Assembly: GCA_020465985.1 (NCBI GenBank)
Contig: JAANYP010007004.1
Span: 343,694-407,693, forward strand
Reading direction: 5' to 3'
Origin: Centrapalus pauciflorus
Lineage: Eukaryota > Streptophyta > Magnoliopsida > Asterales > Asteraceae
DNA: 64,000 nt
Shown: positions 39,696 to 57,506 of the stretch, piece by piece
How positions within the stretch are numbered: position 1 is the stretch's first letter
Layout of the letters: every line of letters starts with the position of its first letter
Notes under the pieces: model-generated
Told to the model about the DNA's origin: nothing
Databases searched by the model: none
What the model saw: the letters and a program-made list of their open reading frames with translations, nothing else
Position numbers and translations under genes: made by a program

Positions 39696-42600
39696 CTAGC
39701 TCGGACTCGGGAACAGCTGCGGATAACGACTCCTCATCTCGGCCTCGGGCTCCCAGGTGGCACTAGTACCCTTATGATGCCTCCACTGTACGAGTACTAG
39801 CGCGATCTCTTTATTCCGCAATCTCTTCACTTTTCGGTCAGTAATCGCCTCAGGCTGCTCGACATAGCTCAGATGATCGTCCACGGTAATCTCAGACAAC
39901 GGCACAAACTGATCATCCTTGGCCAAACACTTCCTCAGATGACTCACATGGAACGTATCGTGAACTCCGGCCAGCTCGGGAGGCAACCTCAATCTATAAG
40001 CCTGATCTCGGACTCTAGCGATAATCTCGAACGGACCGATGTATCGCGGACTCAGCTTACCTCGATGTCTGAATCTAATAACTCCCTTCCACGGCGACAC
40101 TTTTAACATAACACGATCTCCCACACTGAACTCAAGCTCAGTTTAGACGACGATCAGCATAACTCTTTTGCCGGCTCTGTGCTACTCTCATATGCTCGCG
40201 GATAACCGCCACTTTGTCGCTCGTCTCCTGTAACAACTCGGGCCCACTGATAGGTCGCTCGCCGACCTCGCCCCAACACACCGGGGTTAGGCACTTACGC
40301 CCATACAGTGCCTCGAATGGAGCCATCTTGATAGAAGAATGGTAGTTGTTGTTGTACGCAAACTCGACTAACGGTAAGTGAACGTCCCAACTACCACTGA
40401 AATCGATCGCACATGCTCGGAGCATATCCTCGAGAGTCTGATTCGTCCGCTCTGTCTGCCCGTCTGTCTGAGGTCTGTACGCTGTACTCAACTGAACTCT
40501 CGTTCCCAACTCGCGCTGAAAGCTCTGCCAGAACCTCGAAGTAAACCGTGTATCTCTATCGGACGTAATCGACATCGGAACGTCGTGCCTTGAAACTATC
40601 TCACTGATGTACAGCCGAGCCAGCTGATCCATAGTGAGGGTGCCTCTAACCGCCAAGAAATGAGCACTCTTAGTCAACCGATCTACAATCACCCAGATCA
40701 TGTCATTGCCTCGAACAGTACGCGGAAGCCTAACGATGAAGTCCATCGTAATATGATACCACTTCCACTCTGGAATTTCTAAAGGCTACAAATGCCCGTG
40801 AGGCTTCTGATGCTCGGCCTTAACTCGTAGACAAGTCATGCACTCCTCGACATATCGACCCACGTCTCTCTTCATCCCTGGCCACCAATAAAACTCGCGC
40901 AGATCTCTATACATTTTGGTGCTCCCGGGGTGGATAGACAATCTCGAACGATGCGACTCGTCTAAAATCAGCTGCCGCAGATTACCGACTCTCGGAACCC
41001 AGACTCGGTCACGGAACGCCCATAAACCTCTGCTATCTCTGCTCAACATCTCAAGCTGTCCTGCAAGCCGCTCTCTTTTCACATTCTCCGCCCGCAAACC
41101 CTCTAACTGAGCATGCCTCAGACTCTCCACAAGAGTCGATGTGACCTCGAGCCTCGCTGCTCGGGAAACTACCGTTTGGCCGCACGCCTTACGGCTCAAC
41201 GCATCGGCCACCACATTGGCCCTACCAGGATGATACTGAATCTCGCAGTCATAATCTTTCAGTAACTCGAGGCTGCGCCGCTGTCTCATATTCAACTCTT
41301 TCTGACTGAACAGATACTGAAGACTCTTATGATCTGTATATACCACAAACCGCGAACCGTACAGATAATGACGTCATATCTTTAACGCAAACACTATCGC
41401 GTCTAACTCGAGATCATGCACGGTATGATTCTCCTCATAGGTCTTCAACTGTCGCGACGCATATGGAATCACCTTGCCTCGCTGCATCAGAACGCAACCC
41501 AAACCGGTACCCGATGCATCACAATAGACCACGAAATCCTCTGTACCCTCGGGTAACGCTAACACTGGAGCCTGACATAACCGGGACTTCAGCTCCCTGA
41601 AGGCCGACTCCTGCTCATCGGACCACACAAAAGGAACGGACTGTCGTGTCAATCTCGTCAACGGCATGGCAATCCTCGAGAAGTCCTGAATGAAGCGGCG
41701 GTAATACCCGGCTAGGCCCAAAAAGCTACGAATCTCAGGCACAGTCCTCGGCGGTTCCCAACTCATAACGGCCTCAATCTTCGCCGGATCCACAGAAATA
41801 CCCTCAGCACTCACAACGTGCCCCAGAAACTGGACCTCGCGCAACCAGAACTCGCACTTGGAGAATTTCGCATATAGTCTCTCCGCTCGCAGCACGGTCA
41901 AAACCTCTCGCAAGTGCTGCTCGTGGTCCTCGGCATTCCTCGAGTATATCAGGATGTCATCAATGAAAACAATCACAAATCGATCCAACATAGATCTACA
42001 CACCCTGTTCATCAAATCCATGAATGCCGCGGGTGCGTTAGTCAGTCCGAAAGGCATGACTAGAAACTCATAATGGCCATATCTCGTCCGAAACGCAGTC
42101 TTTGGCACATCCTCATCTCTAACTCTCAGCTGATGATAACCCGATCTCAGATCTATCTTCGAAAAGAAGCTCGAACCCTGCAACTGATCGAACAGATCGT
42201 CGATACGTGGAAGCGGATAACGGTTCTTCACCGTCACTTTATTCAACTCTTGATAGTCAATACACATCCGCATAGAACCGTCCTTCTTCTTCACAAAAAG
42301 CACGGGGGCTCCCCACGGGGATGAACTCGGACGGATAAATCCACGATCTAACAACTCCTGAAGCTGCGACATCATCTCTCTCATCTCAGTAGGTGCCAGC
42401 CTATAAGGCGTCTTCGCAATAGGCACCGCTCCAGGGATAAGGTCGATACGAAACTCGACCTGACGATCTGGCGGTAACCAAGGCAACTCCCCTGGGAATA
42501 CCTCAGGGAATTCTCGAATCACAGGTATATCCGCTAAGGTCTTCTTCTCTAATCTGGCGTCAACAACATAAGCCAGAAAGGTCTCACATCCCTTCGCGAC

Positions 42601-43362
42601 ATACCTCTGAGCTCGGGCCATAGACACAATGCCGATCTCACCTCGGCGCCTCTCGCCATACACAGTCACCGTCTCACTGTCTGAAATGGGTATCCGGATC
42701 ATCTTCTTTGCACACAGAATATCGGCCTGCCTGGCTGTCATCCAATCCATACCCACTATCACATCGAAACTGCCGATCTCTATCGGCAGTAGATCGATCA
42801 GAAACCGGTGAGCATCAATCTCTAGAACACAATCTCGGAATACTCGACTCACTAAAGCTGTACTACCGTCTACTCTCTCAACAACTAACGGCACAGATAA
42901 AACAGTAGCAGGCACAGAAAAGTAGGCACAAAACACAACAGATACATACGAGCGATCTGCTCCAGAATCAAATAAAACACGAGCACTAAGCCCGTTCAAG
43001 ACATACGTACCGGAAACAACATCTGTGGACTCGCGGGCCTCCTCTGCTATAGCCTGGAATACCCTGCCTCGGCCTCTAGGTGCTGACTCTTGACGGCTAG
43101 AAGACGACGGCTCGGCTCTAGCACCACTGGTACTCGCTCCCTGTACCGCAGGCGGCGCGTCCGGACAATCTCTCACAACATGACCTGGCCTCCCACAGCG
43201 GAAGCACAGGGAATCCCTCGAAGTACAGGTAAATGATGTGTGGCCATACTGACCACAACGATAACAACGGGGCTGCTCTGATGAACACGGACCAGAATGG
43301 CGACGGCGACACCTCGGACAGTCTCTCTCCCCGGCTGAACTGTCTGCCCGACTCCCCGATGG
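39696..43362 (-). pseudogene. Gypsy-1 pol: protease, RT, RNase H, integrase, chromodomain-like end
   Basis: Zinc knuckles CYRCGQYGHTSFTC and CFRCGRPGHVVRDC (about 43175-43275) lead straight into an open 600-codon segment (43176-41374) with protease FDSGADRSY (Asp70), RT landmarks PYRLAPTEM, KIDLRSGYHQ and FIDDILIYS (404-412), and RNase H YCDASGTGLG. TGA at 41374-41376 replaces Trp in ALKIxRHYL. 41346-40786 gives the end of RNase H and the integrase HHCC module (HPGSTKMY...CMTCLRVK), ended by TAG 40786-40788. 40746-40138 is the integrase core (MDFIVRLP, SDRDTRFTS, QTDGQTERTNQ). After a frameshift, 40124-39696 carries GPFEI.. and a chromodomain-like VQWRHHKGTSATWEPE. Confidence 0.93.
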
Positions 43363-44375
43363 CTAGGACCCCTGTCCCACGCTGCTCTGACTCTGGCTAG
43401 GAGCACTATAATGGGAAGTCTGCCCCTGACTCTGACTGGCTGTCCCCGATCCCTGATACTGCCCTGACCTCCGGGACCTACGGTCTCTGCCCCTGTCTCT
43501 GTCTCGGCGAAATCCCGAACCCTGCCCCTGAACCTGCTGATGCTCAGGCTGTCTCTCTCTCTGGGACTCCTGGGGCTCTCGGTAGTAGCTACGGGACTGC
43601 TCAAACGTCTCTGTCCTCTGTCTCTGGGTCGGAGGCTGACCCCTCTGCCTCTCGATCTCCCTCTCTCTGACACGAGCCAACTCCAAGGCTCTCGCAAACG
43701 TAGGAGTGTCGTGGAGCCCAACAAACTCCCGAATATCTGATCTCAAACCATCGATAAAGGCATCGGCCTTACGGACCTCTGAATCTACATGCTGGGGTGC
43801 AAACTGGGCATACTCATTAAAACGATCTACATACTGCTGGACTGACATACTGCCCTGCTGAAGATGTAGAAAACGACGCTCCATCTCCCGATGCTCATCC
43901 CGGGGAATATACTGCAGCTCAAAGATCGCACGAAACTGATCCCATGTCATAGCATACGCTGCAGCTGTAGTCATAGATGACTCAATGGACTTCCACCACT
44001 GTGAAGCCCCTCCCTTCAGCTGATAAGCCGCATAGCCGACCATATCACGAGGGTCAACATGGGCAACTCGAAATGCCGCCTCTATCTCTCTCTCCCAAGT
44101 CATAGCCGCACCCGGCTCACCACCGCCTCGGAACTGAGGTGGGGCTCCCGCCATAAAGTCCTTAAAGGACCCACCTCGCACAGAAGAAGAAGATGCCCCA
44201 ACCACTGTCTCAGCACTAGTAACTGGCGGCGGATCGGCTCTCTGTCGCTGCTGCTCTCTCTCTCTCTATCCCTCTCTCTGTAGAACTCAGTCAACACTGA
44301 TAACATCTCTGACCGGCGGACATACTCGTCTCCCGCTGGTCTCTCTGGCCCTGAACCCTCTCCACGATCTGCCAT
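43363..44375 (-). pseudogene. Gypsy-1 gag
   Basis: The start MADRGEGSGPERP (ATG 44373-44375) lies about 165 bases from the primer-binding site. The retrotransposon gag domain has FMAGAPPQFRGG, QLKGGASQWWKS, FELQYIPRDEHREMERRF and VQQYVDRFNEYAQF, followed by Arg/Gln/Ser-rich nucleic-acid-binding sequence. Two breaks: a frameshift in a CTCTCT-type run near 44245-44275 (coding Arg-Glu repeats), and TAG at 43363-43365 after SVGQGS, beyond which the same frame continues through the zinc knuckles into pol. Gag and pol were therefore probably one frame. Confidence 0.9.
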
Positions 44376-44540
44376 AATAACCTGCACATATCACAAAGGT
44401 AAGATAACAGATCGATCACCCAGCGTTATACAATAAGCTAGGTCAGTTAATTCCGCTAAACTCAGTCTCATGAAAAAATCCCACAGATCTGAACACGGTA
44501 AGAGCTCAAGCATCCACTGATACTTAATACTGAAACCACA

Positions 44541-44553
44541 AGCTCTGATACCA
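44541..44553 (-). other. Gypsy-1 primer-binding site (tRNA-iMet)
   Basis: The minus strand reads TGGTATCAGAGCT, three bases from the 5' LTR, matching the tRNA-iMet complement. Confidence 0.9.
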
Positions 44554-44556
44554 AGC

Positions 44557-46313
44557 TGTAACACCCACAATTCTCACACAAATGCCACGTCAATACAATA
44601 CACAGGTGGCAATATTGCAATCATTTAATAAAGCACATGTCACAGGATTAGCGGAAAACACTGTTAATTAAAACTTTAACACAGGAGTCATACATCGTCT
44701 CAGAAACTGACACGGGCACACATACACAACTGATTACTGTTAACATACATAAGTAGATCAGATACAAAACAGTCAACGCACGCAACTCTAACTGCCCCGA
44801 TCTCTACTTCGGCTGCTGCGGCTGTGGCTGTGATCCCACGGTATGACTGCCTGAGACACACAGGACTCGAAAACGTAAGATGGACAGCTCGTGAGTACGC
44901 GAGGGTTAGACACTGCAGGTAAACGCATATAACACACACATCACATATAACTCATCACAAATATGCAACTCAATGCATAACACGTATCTCTGCTCAGAAG
45001 GGGACGTCGTTCCCCAGCTAACAGGCCGCACACAGCAGCGGTTAGCTACTCAATAGGCACAGGAGCGACCTGGCATATCACTGCCGTATATATACAGCCT
45101 CATATCTCGTGACTGGTTAGGGACAGTCAGCCTGCGCGATCACATATCGCGGACACCTGCAATTCAAACACGTGTAGCACATATATGGCAGATAATATCA
45201 TACCTGCGCCGCATCTCTATTTCGCATACACAATTCACAACACATAACTAACTTGTAAAAGACTACGCGCGCTTGTAAAAGACTCGAGTACTCACCGATT
45301 ACCCAAAACTCGACTTGAAACCCGGAACTCTCAAAGCGGCTCGGCACGTGCTCGGTTAGACCCTGTAAACACCACGGATCTCACATATCAATACAAGCTC
45401 GGTGATCACACAACTCAAGTCAAACACATTTATCACAATCAAACCAAACTCAAAACACATCCCCGAACGGATAAACAATTCCCGAGACCCATTTACGAAA
45501 TCCCTATCGGAACCCAAAATCCCAAACAATTCAACCCGACACTGCCCCAAAGGAACCCGACCAGTTAATGACTCGAAACTCTTTCATATTACTCAACCCG
45601 AATTTCTCCGGCAGAATGAATTCCGCGCCGCGCCCCTCTGCAACCGCGCCGCGCCTCAAGCCTTCTGCGCGTCGCGCCGCGACTAGTCGCCTGCTCCAGC
45701 TCTGCTCTTCGATAACCATGGCCGAACCAAAGGGTTCTCACCCTCCATACTCGATTCCAGCAGCAAAGGACATACCAATTCACACATATACAACCCATAA
45801 CACTATAGAAACTAATTCCTCAACATATCACATACACAACTCAAGATTTAGCCATTAAAATCAAGAATCCATACCTCAAGGTCTTAAAGAACTTCAACAA
45901 GATGAAGATTATCAAGGTTCCTCAACAAATCCAAAGCTGGAAATCAATTTCCTTCAGCTGGAGCTCTCAATTCCCACACACAAAACACACACACTTTAGG
46001 GCTCTTATTCTCCAAAATGGATAAGGGAGAAGGAAGCATGACTAAACATATATACGCTTTATCTCTATCCGGTTCCGAACCCATTAACCCGGACCCGATA
46101 TCACTTTTTCATAAATTATATCGTTAGGACCCAATTAAAACCACGATCTCAAAGAGATAATTAATCCACTAATTATTAGCTCGGAGACACGTATCACTCA
46201 ATCTTGACACGTTAAATCCACGAAACGGAATTTAATTGGAACACGCAATAATTATTAAAATAAAGAGCCAATAAATTAAATCCACGTACCAGGCTCAAAT
46301 TAGGGATGTTACA
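44557..46313 (-). repeat. Gypsy-1 5' LTR (1757 bp)
   Basis: Same termini as the LTR at 37858-39660. It lacks a 22-bp stretch (near 44767) and one 24-bp GC-rich unit (near 45682). Confidence 0.95.
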
Positions 46314-46320
46314 AAAAATA

Positions 46321-46640
46321 AGGGAAAATTATCAAGAAAATGTAATATAAAATACAAACTTTGACAATAAAGGTATTATAAATTTTTTTCCAAGGTAAAA
46401 TAAAATTCTATTTTGCCCGAGAAAGAACATGAAATTCAAATTTTAGGCCAAGAAAGATAATCAAATATTATTCGCTTACCAAAAAAGGGAGCAGAAAATT
46501 AAAAATTTATCTTCTTAATTTGTCATCAATACCATTTTTTGTCAAATTTGAATATGTTTTCTTTCATGGCCTAAAAAATTTCACATTACCTTTATTGGCA
46601 AATTTTGAATTTTATATTACCTTTCTACGTAATTTGCTCT
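46321..46640. mobile_element. MITE (320 bp) next to Gypsy-1
   Basis: Imperfect inverted repeats of about 60 bases: AGGGAAAATTATCAAGAAAA on the left against the complement AGAGCAAATTACGTAGAAAG on the right, continuing through GTAATATAAAAT and CAATAAAGGTA. AAAAATA occurs on both sides (46314-46320 and 46641-46647). Gypsy-1 appears to have inserted into the left copy of that flank. Confidence 0.65.
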
Positions 46641-46722
46641 AAAAATAACAATTAAGTCACTAGACAATTTGTATGGATGATTAAGTTGTTTAAAATGGTT
46701 ATGTAGTTGCACTGTATTAAAA

Positions 46723-47986
46723 GTGATAATTACTAAAATAGCCACAAATCACACATATTTATCAAGTTTTAGCCATTAAATATACATATAACCAAAATAG
46801 CCACACTTTGCGTTACCACATTTACGTGATAGCCACCATTTACTTGATATATATATTTTTAATATTATAATACATTACATTACAAAAGGTGTTTGGTAAC
46901 GTAAAGTAGTTGTACTTTACATTACCAAATTCAAAAGTTTGCTCCTTCCCAATAAAAAAGTAATCATTACTTTAAAAAAAATATATTAAAAGTTGCTCTT
47001 TCCCAATAAAAATATAACCATTACATTATCATTTCGTGACAAATCACGAAACTTGCTCCGGTGACTTGTCATCTTCTCCGGCGCGACCACTCATCTTCTC
47101 CAGTGACTTGCCATCTTCTTCGGCGACCACCATTTCTCCACCATTCCCATTCCCGTATCCAAAACACGAGAATCATATGCATCAAGGTATGTTGGAGGAG
47201 GCGGTGGAGGTCCGTTCGTTGCATATGCATACTCATGAATATGATTATCATAAGCAGCATGATCGATTAGAAGACATTGAAACCCCATAGTCTTCTTGAC
47301 TATAATTCTTGTTATTATATGCAGACATCGTGTATGTGTATGTGTATGGATGTTGTACAAAGTATTCATACTTATTCACCATCTATATGCTTCTACTTGT
47401 ATATGCATCTTTACCCGTACCCGCCTTCTTCTTCCCTCCTCCTTCTTATCTGCTTTCTTATCACCTCCTTCTTTCTTCTCTTCCTTTTTAGCAACGACAT
47501 TAATATCCACGCTTCTTTTCAGCTTTTCTTTCAGGTATGGTGTAAGTTCCTTCACGTCCATTCTCCCTTTCACCCTCACCAAATGGTGGTCGCCGGAGAA
47601 GATGACAAGTCGCCGAAGAAGAAATGGCGGTCGCCGGAGTAGATGACAAGTCGCCGGAGCAAGTTTCGTGATTCGTCACGAAATGGTAAATATTTTGCTT
47701 CAAGGTAAGTTTAGGAAGTTTTAATATATTTTTCTTAAAGTAATGATTACATTTTTACTAGGAAGAAGCAAAGTTTTAAAATATGAATAAAAAGTACCAC
47801 CATTTACGTTACCAAACACCTTTTGTAACGTAATGCATTAAAATATGAATAAAAAGTACATATCACGTAAATGGTGGCTATCACGTAAATGTGATAACGT
47901 AAAGTGTGGTTATTTTGATAAAATGAATATTTAATGGTTAAAACTTGATAAATGAGTGTGATATGAAGCTATTTTAATCATTATCT
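46723..47986. mobile_element. Long-inverted-repeat element (about 1.26 kb)
   Basis: The arms 46723-47100 and 47600-47986 are inverted copies. Landmarks paired in opposite orientation are AAAATAGCCACACTTTGCGT, ACGTGATAGCCACCATTTAC, GGTGTTTGGTAACGTAAA and CGTGACAAATCACGAAACTTG. The core (47110-47600) has Ser/Pro-rich and hydrophobic open frames on both strands with no recognisable domain. Overlapping CTTCTCCGGCG units suggest local duplication. The flanks GTATTAAAA and TTATGAAAA only weakly resemble a target duplication. Confidence 0.7.
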
Positions 47987-52620
<4,634 letters not shown>

Positions 52621-53192
52621 TAGGGATGGCAACGGGCCGGTTTCGGGCCGGGGATTAGTCCCCCCGTTCCCGTCCCCGTTTAAAAAACCGCATACCATCC
52701 CCGTTTGAAAAAACCGCGGGGATTTATACGGGGATCCCCGTCGGGGATTCGGTTTTCACCGCGGGGATTCGGTTTTCACCATTTAATGTAAACGGTTAAT
52801 TTTCACCGCAAAAATCCCCATTTAATGAGAACGATTAAATCTTGTTACGACGACAATTAAAAGATGCATAAACTAGGATTACAATGTTCGAAAGACGACA
52901 CTACAAAATGTTCCAACCAACAATACGGTTACAAACCACAAAATAAAGTTTATGAAAAGAAAATAAAGTTTCTATATATATATATATAAAATAATCGGTT
53001 TTTTAAGCGGGCCTCTTAAACGGTTAATCGGGCCGGGTAATCGGTTATTTACCTAATACCGGCCCCGGCACCATCCCCGTTAAAATCCTAGCGGTTTTTC
53101 CCGAACCGTCCCCGATTAGTGTCCCCGAACCCGGCCCGTTTACGTCGGTTTTCGGTTTTCCCCGTTGGTTTCGGTTTTTTTGGCCATCTCTA
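52621..53192. mobile_element. hAT-type MITE, GC-rich (572 bp), TSD TCCCTAGG
   Basis: Ends TAGGGATGGCAACGGG and, on the complement at the right, TAGAGATGGCCAAAAAA are the short inverted repeats of a common plant hAT family. The 8-bp duplication TCCCTAGG is exact (52613-52620 and 53193-53200). The interior consists of CCCCGT/ACGGGG-rich subrepeats (GGGGATTCGGTTTTCACC twice near 52742-52779). It has no coding content. Confidence 0.88.
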
Positions 53193-56100
53193 TCCCTAGG
53201 AGATAATATATAGCATATCTGGTGGCGGCAGCTTGAAATCTTATTAGTATATCGGAAAACAAGTACCATATTCACCAATCTTTCTAATTAGTTCAATCTT
53301 TCTAGTTATAATGAAACTTCTGGCTGGTGTGGAGCAGCAATATTGAGGTATGATTCAAGAAGGGTGTTGTGCTAATGTGACGGAATCGCCAGATAAGGAT
53401 GGAAGAACCAAGGGAAGGGGGTTGCAATTGTGAAAGGGATCGATTGAAAACAAACAAAACTTTTTAAGGACAAAATAGAAATCACAAATTGTTGCGGTAA
53501 CTACAGGAAATCACATACTAAAATCAGAAAACAACGAAGGATAGCCTTTAGTGAACAAATATGTCAGCTGAAAAAGATAAATATTAAAATGACAATAAAT
53601 AAATAAAAACTTTAGTGAACATATAAACTAATAGAGCTTCTAAATAAGGAATAGAAATTATATGGAATAGCAAGTTAATGAAATTTTAAGTTTATTGCAA
53701 TGATAAGCATACCCAAGCATACAAGGAAAACCCAAAGCTAAGCAAAAACACTATAAGATTGGATGAATTTTAAGTATATGAATGAAAGGAATAATCAATC
53801 AGTGTCCAAAAACAAGAGTTATCCTAGGTATTAACTAAAGAAAACATGAATAAAAATCGTGACTTTATGCAAAAAGCCAGAATGAACTCGATCAAGCCAA
53901 ACATGAATTGATGGATAAAGATGTCAACTCTAATTGGTGGATTCTTCTATGAGAATGCCTTACCTCAGGGGAAACACCCTCTTGCGACTACGTCCTATCT
54001 TACACATACACGTATAAGACTTTGTAGTCTCTACAAATACAAATATACGACTATCTACTAACTGATAATAGGTTAGGATAAGTAAATTAAGGAATAATAA
54101 CCAAGAATCTATGTATCTGTGATCTATGTACAAAAATTTTATGTAGATTTGACAATTGCTTGGGACATTACAATGTTAGTGATAATAGACGTAACCTTAC
54201 CAATTTGGAAATTTGGCCATATGCATTCTTAAATGCCTGATGAAGTTGTTTACATCTTTGATTTGCACTTAATCACATGTAGTAGAATTGATTAAAACTC
54301 ACCCAAATGAAGTCCTTTACATCTTTGATTCCTTTTCGGCTCAACCCTGAGGTCCAAGGACGATGACTCTTTTGGACTTAATCTGGGATTTGATATTTTG
54401 AAGAATATAGACTCCATAATCACTTGACATGTCCAAACATAAAAAAAATCATTCAATAATAAGAATGGCAATGAATAGTGATGATAAATATCTCATAATA
54501 CTTGATAACATGTCCATAAAATCCATACATAAAATAGTGTGGTGACATAGTAGTCGTTCTAATTGACGATCTCCACTTTGTTTCCAATTATTATATGCGT
54601 AAAACCAAAATTAATAGCCAGTATGAAGGAAAACATCCATGTATATTTTATAAGCAAATAATGAAACGAAGTAATAATAGGAGTAAAAAATTAACCTGAC
54701 AATATGGAAGTTTTAACGGCACAGGATACCAAACTTGAAATTGAACAAACCGATCTTCTAAACTCTCAAGTCAACCTCACAAAGTTTGAACATTAGAAAT
54801 GGAAATTGAATAGAGAAATCAGTTGGGTTTATCTATTTTGGAAATTCACCAGTAAATTGAGGATTTTGATCCTTCAGCTGCTTCATTTTGTGTTAAGAAA
54901 AATAAGTTATATTATATCTAAACATTAATGATCAATATAACTTTTAAAAGCGTAACAGACATGGTTTGAAACTTATTTACTAAAAATAATGTATCATTGT
55001 CAATACACAAGTCCAAATTTGTTGCATACTACAAAAAAAAAAAAAAACACAATCCATGTGCATGAAATTATTCTATTTGATCATAAGCCAAGAGTGTTAC
55101 CAGATGATACGAGAATGTGAGAAGTCAAAAACTAAATTTGTTCTGATGGATCCATAATATTCAACGTTTTTTTAGACAAAACATGCATATAATCTAAATA
55201 ATAGCAATAATATTGATTTCTCTAAATAATTAGCCAAGTGATCTCAAAGGCATTTCAATTTTGTAGGCCTCAATGAGAAATAGAAATTGGAAAAAAAAAT
55301 ACAAATGAGATTCATATTTTGCTAACAAACAAGACCCAACTATGCATAAATGTTACATGGCATCACATGTCAAAAAAATCAGTTCCAAAGATACAGAGTT
55401 TTCTATTAATTCAAAAATCAGCATGTAATACTTACACCCCAAAAGAAACTAATAATGCTACTCTGCATTAACCGTTGACCATAAATTAGAATATATTAAG
55501 ACATCATTATGAGAAACACTGTCCAGAATATCAAACATGGGAAGGACTTTTCTATTGGTTTAGGGTCTTTAAACTCATGACAATCCTCATGATAAATTAG
55601 TACAGCTTTCATTTTCATCGGAAGGAGGTGACTGAAACAACCTTATAGCAAACAAACAAACACTCATCTTCATCTAAAATAATGAAAGCCTTACATGAAA
55701 CTACAAACCAAAATAGAGGGTTGACGAGGCATTCATGGCCCATGGGTGTGTATGTAACGTAACAAGTGTCACTTTCCAGCAAGTATCAATTTAAACGTAA
55801 GATTGGATGGAAGTAAGAAACCTGAATGAAAACTACGCCACGAAAAAAGTCGCCAGCATTTCATCAAACACTTGGTGGGCGACATGAAAAAGCAATTGAT
55901 GTTCAAATTTGATATTATTTTTGCTTCCATTCGTGATGGAAGATTTGACCACGGTCTTGATTTTGGCAAGCGATTAAATGGAAACAATGATGGAGATTTT
56001 GCAAAGAGAGAATTAGACTGAATTTGGAAAAGAAAATATTGACAATTAAGCGAATATACAATTGAGAGAATGAAATACACGGTCTCTATCATAATTCATA

Positions 56101-56712
56101 CGATCATGATTGCCACACAGAAACAAAAAATTTATTATTGCAGATTAATAATGGGGATTGCCTAAAACATTGGTTGTTGATTCTGCCCAATTAAGTTTGA
56201 TAATCTCTGTTGCCTGCAAAATTGGATTGCTATCCGTTTGCAACTATATGGACTGTGATATTGCACTCTCAAAACATAGTACTCTGGAGGCGGTTGAAAA
56301 TGACGTATGTCACAGTTGAAGTGTCAAAGAGGGAAACAACGCAAGAATGAAGTTGAATCGTTTTTTATTGTTGGCGAAGAGAAGCATTGGGAACCGTCTT
56401 CATTGCTGGGGATTCAATCAAAGGTACGTGATTGAATCGGTTCAAAAGAAGTATAGAAGAAATTGATCTCAAAAAGCAGAATCCCAGATGAACAACTGAA
56501 ACACATGAACTCCAGAAGAAATTAGAGCTGAAGAAAAAAAACCAGATTATGAAGAGATGATATGCAGTTGACCGAGAAGGAGGGGAGGATAACAACGTGG
56601 TTACACACTGACGAGTAAAAATCTGAAGAGAACCAAGGATACGTGGAGCTTTTTCATTGGTTTTGTTCTGAAATTTCAACATTTTGAGGTAACTGTTTTA
56701 GCCACTTTATTT
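53193..56712. other. Spacer, no gene recognised
   Basis: AT-rich unique-looking DNA. Two minus-strand open frames (55769-56092 and 56365-56682) lack a recognisable domain, repeat or splice context that would support them. It could hold a non-coding transcript or introns of a gene outside the window, but nothing in the sequence shows it. Confidence 0.4.
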
Positions 56713-57506
56713 TATATATATATATATATATATAGATTGAGGTTCTATGGGGCACCATATGCATCGGGAACCAAATGGGAACCAAAAATGCATTGCTTGT
56801 TTACAAATGATGCAATAAGGGTAATATTGAAATACTTTATTTGAAAAAATTAATTATTCTTTTAATTAATAGATTAAGATTAAAATAGGAAACTAAATCA
56901 ATCTCATTAACCATTCTCCATATATTATTCCCTTTCTTTCTCTCTCTCACACACACACACACACAATCGACCGACGAGTTTGAGAAGACGATGATGAGAT
57001 GAAGATGAAAATGATGCATCACGTACATTGAACTAATGAACCTATGAACGTATACGATGTGAAGAAGACGAATACGAAGATGCACAGTATGAACACAATG
57101 ATGCATAACCTGGTGCTCCATATGAACACGATGATGCATAACCCGGAAAAGATAAATACGAAGATGCACAGTCAATGAAGATGATGAAGCGTCATGTTGG
57201 ATTTTTGTTCAATTGGAATTTTTTAATTTTAGAAGTGCATTTTATAAATTTATTAGCATTCAATACTTGATTATTGAATTAAATATTCAATCAATATAAA
57301 TTTAATTTTGAGTTGACTTAATATACTATTTTTTCCGAAAATACCCTTATGCACATCTAATATGTAAATCGTGCATCATAATGCGTTCACAAATTTCATC
57401 TTTATTACCCTTTTGCCATTGTAATCTTAGCCATTCATTTTCTAGATCTAACGGTGTATATGGGTTCCTAAGTTGCATGATGCACACAGGTGCCCCATAG
57501 AACCTA

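Larger units (their letters stand above)
37858..46313 (-). mobile_element. Gypsy-1: Ty3/Gypsy chromovirus-like element, 8456 bp
   Basis: LTRs at 37858-39660 (1803 bp) and 44557-46313 (1757 bp), target duplication AAAAA (37853-37857 and 46314-46318), primer-binding site 44541-44553, polypurine tract 39661-39680, and a gag-pol frame in the order capsid, zinc knuckles, protease, RT, RNase H, integrase, chromodomain-like end. The LTRs differ by two indels (22 and 24 bp) and roughly 1.5 percent substitutions by eye. Domain order and integrase style suggest a Tekay/Del-like chromovirus, with moderate confidence. At least five coding breaks make it inactive. Confidence 0.95.

Noticed and set aside
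43173..43724. 183-codon frame overlapping Gypsy-1 gag
   Set aside because: It is an alternative frame of the Arg/Gln-rich gag end and zinc knuckles; the knuckle cysteines appear only in the gag-pol frame.
47036..47703. Several open frames in the 46.7-48.0 kb element
   Set aside because: They overlap on both strands, lie within inverted arms or CT-rich core sequence, and show no known domain.
55769..56682. Two minus-strand frames of 105-107 codons
   Set aside because: No recognisable domain, odd composition (Phe/Ser-rich) and no supporting splice or repeat context; left as unannotated spacer.
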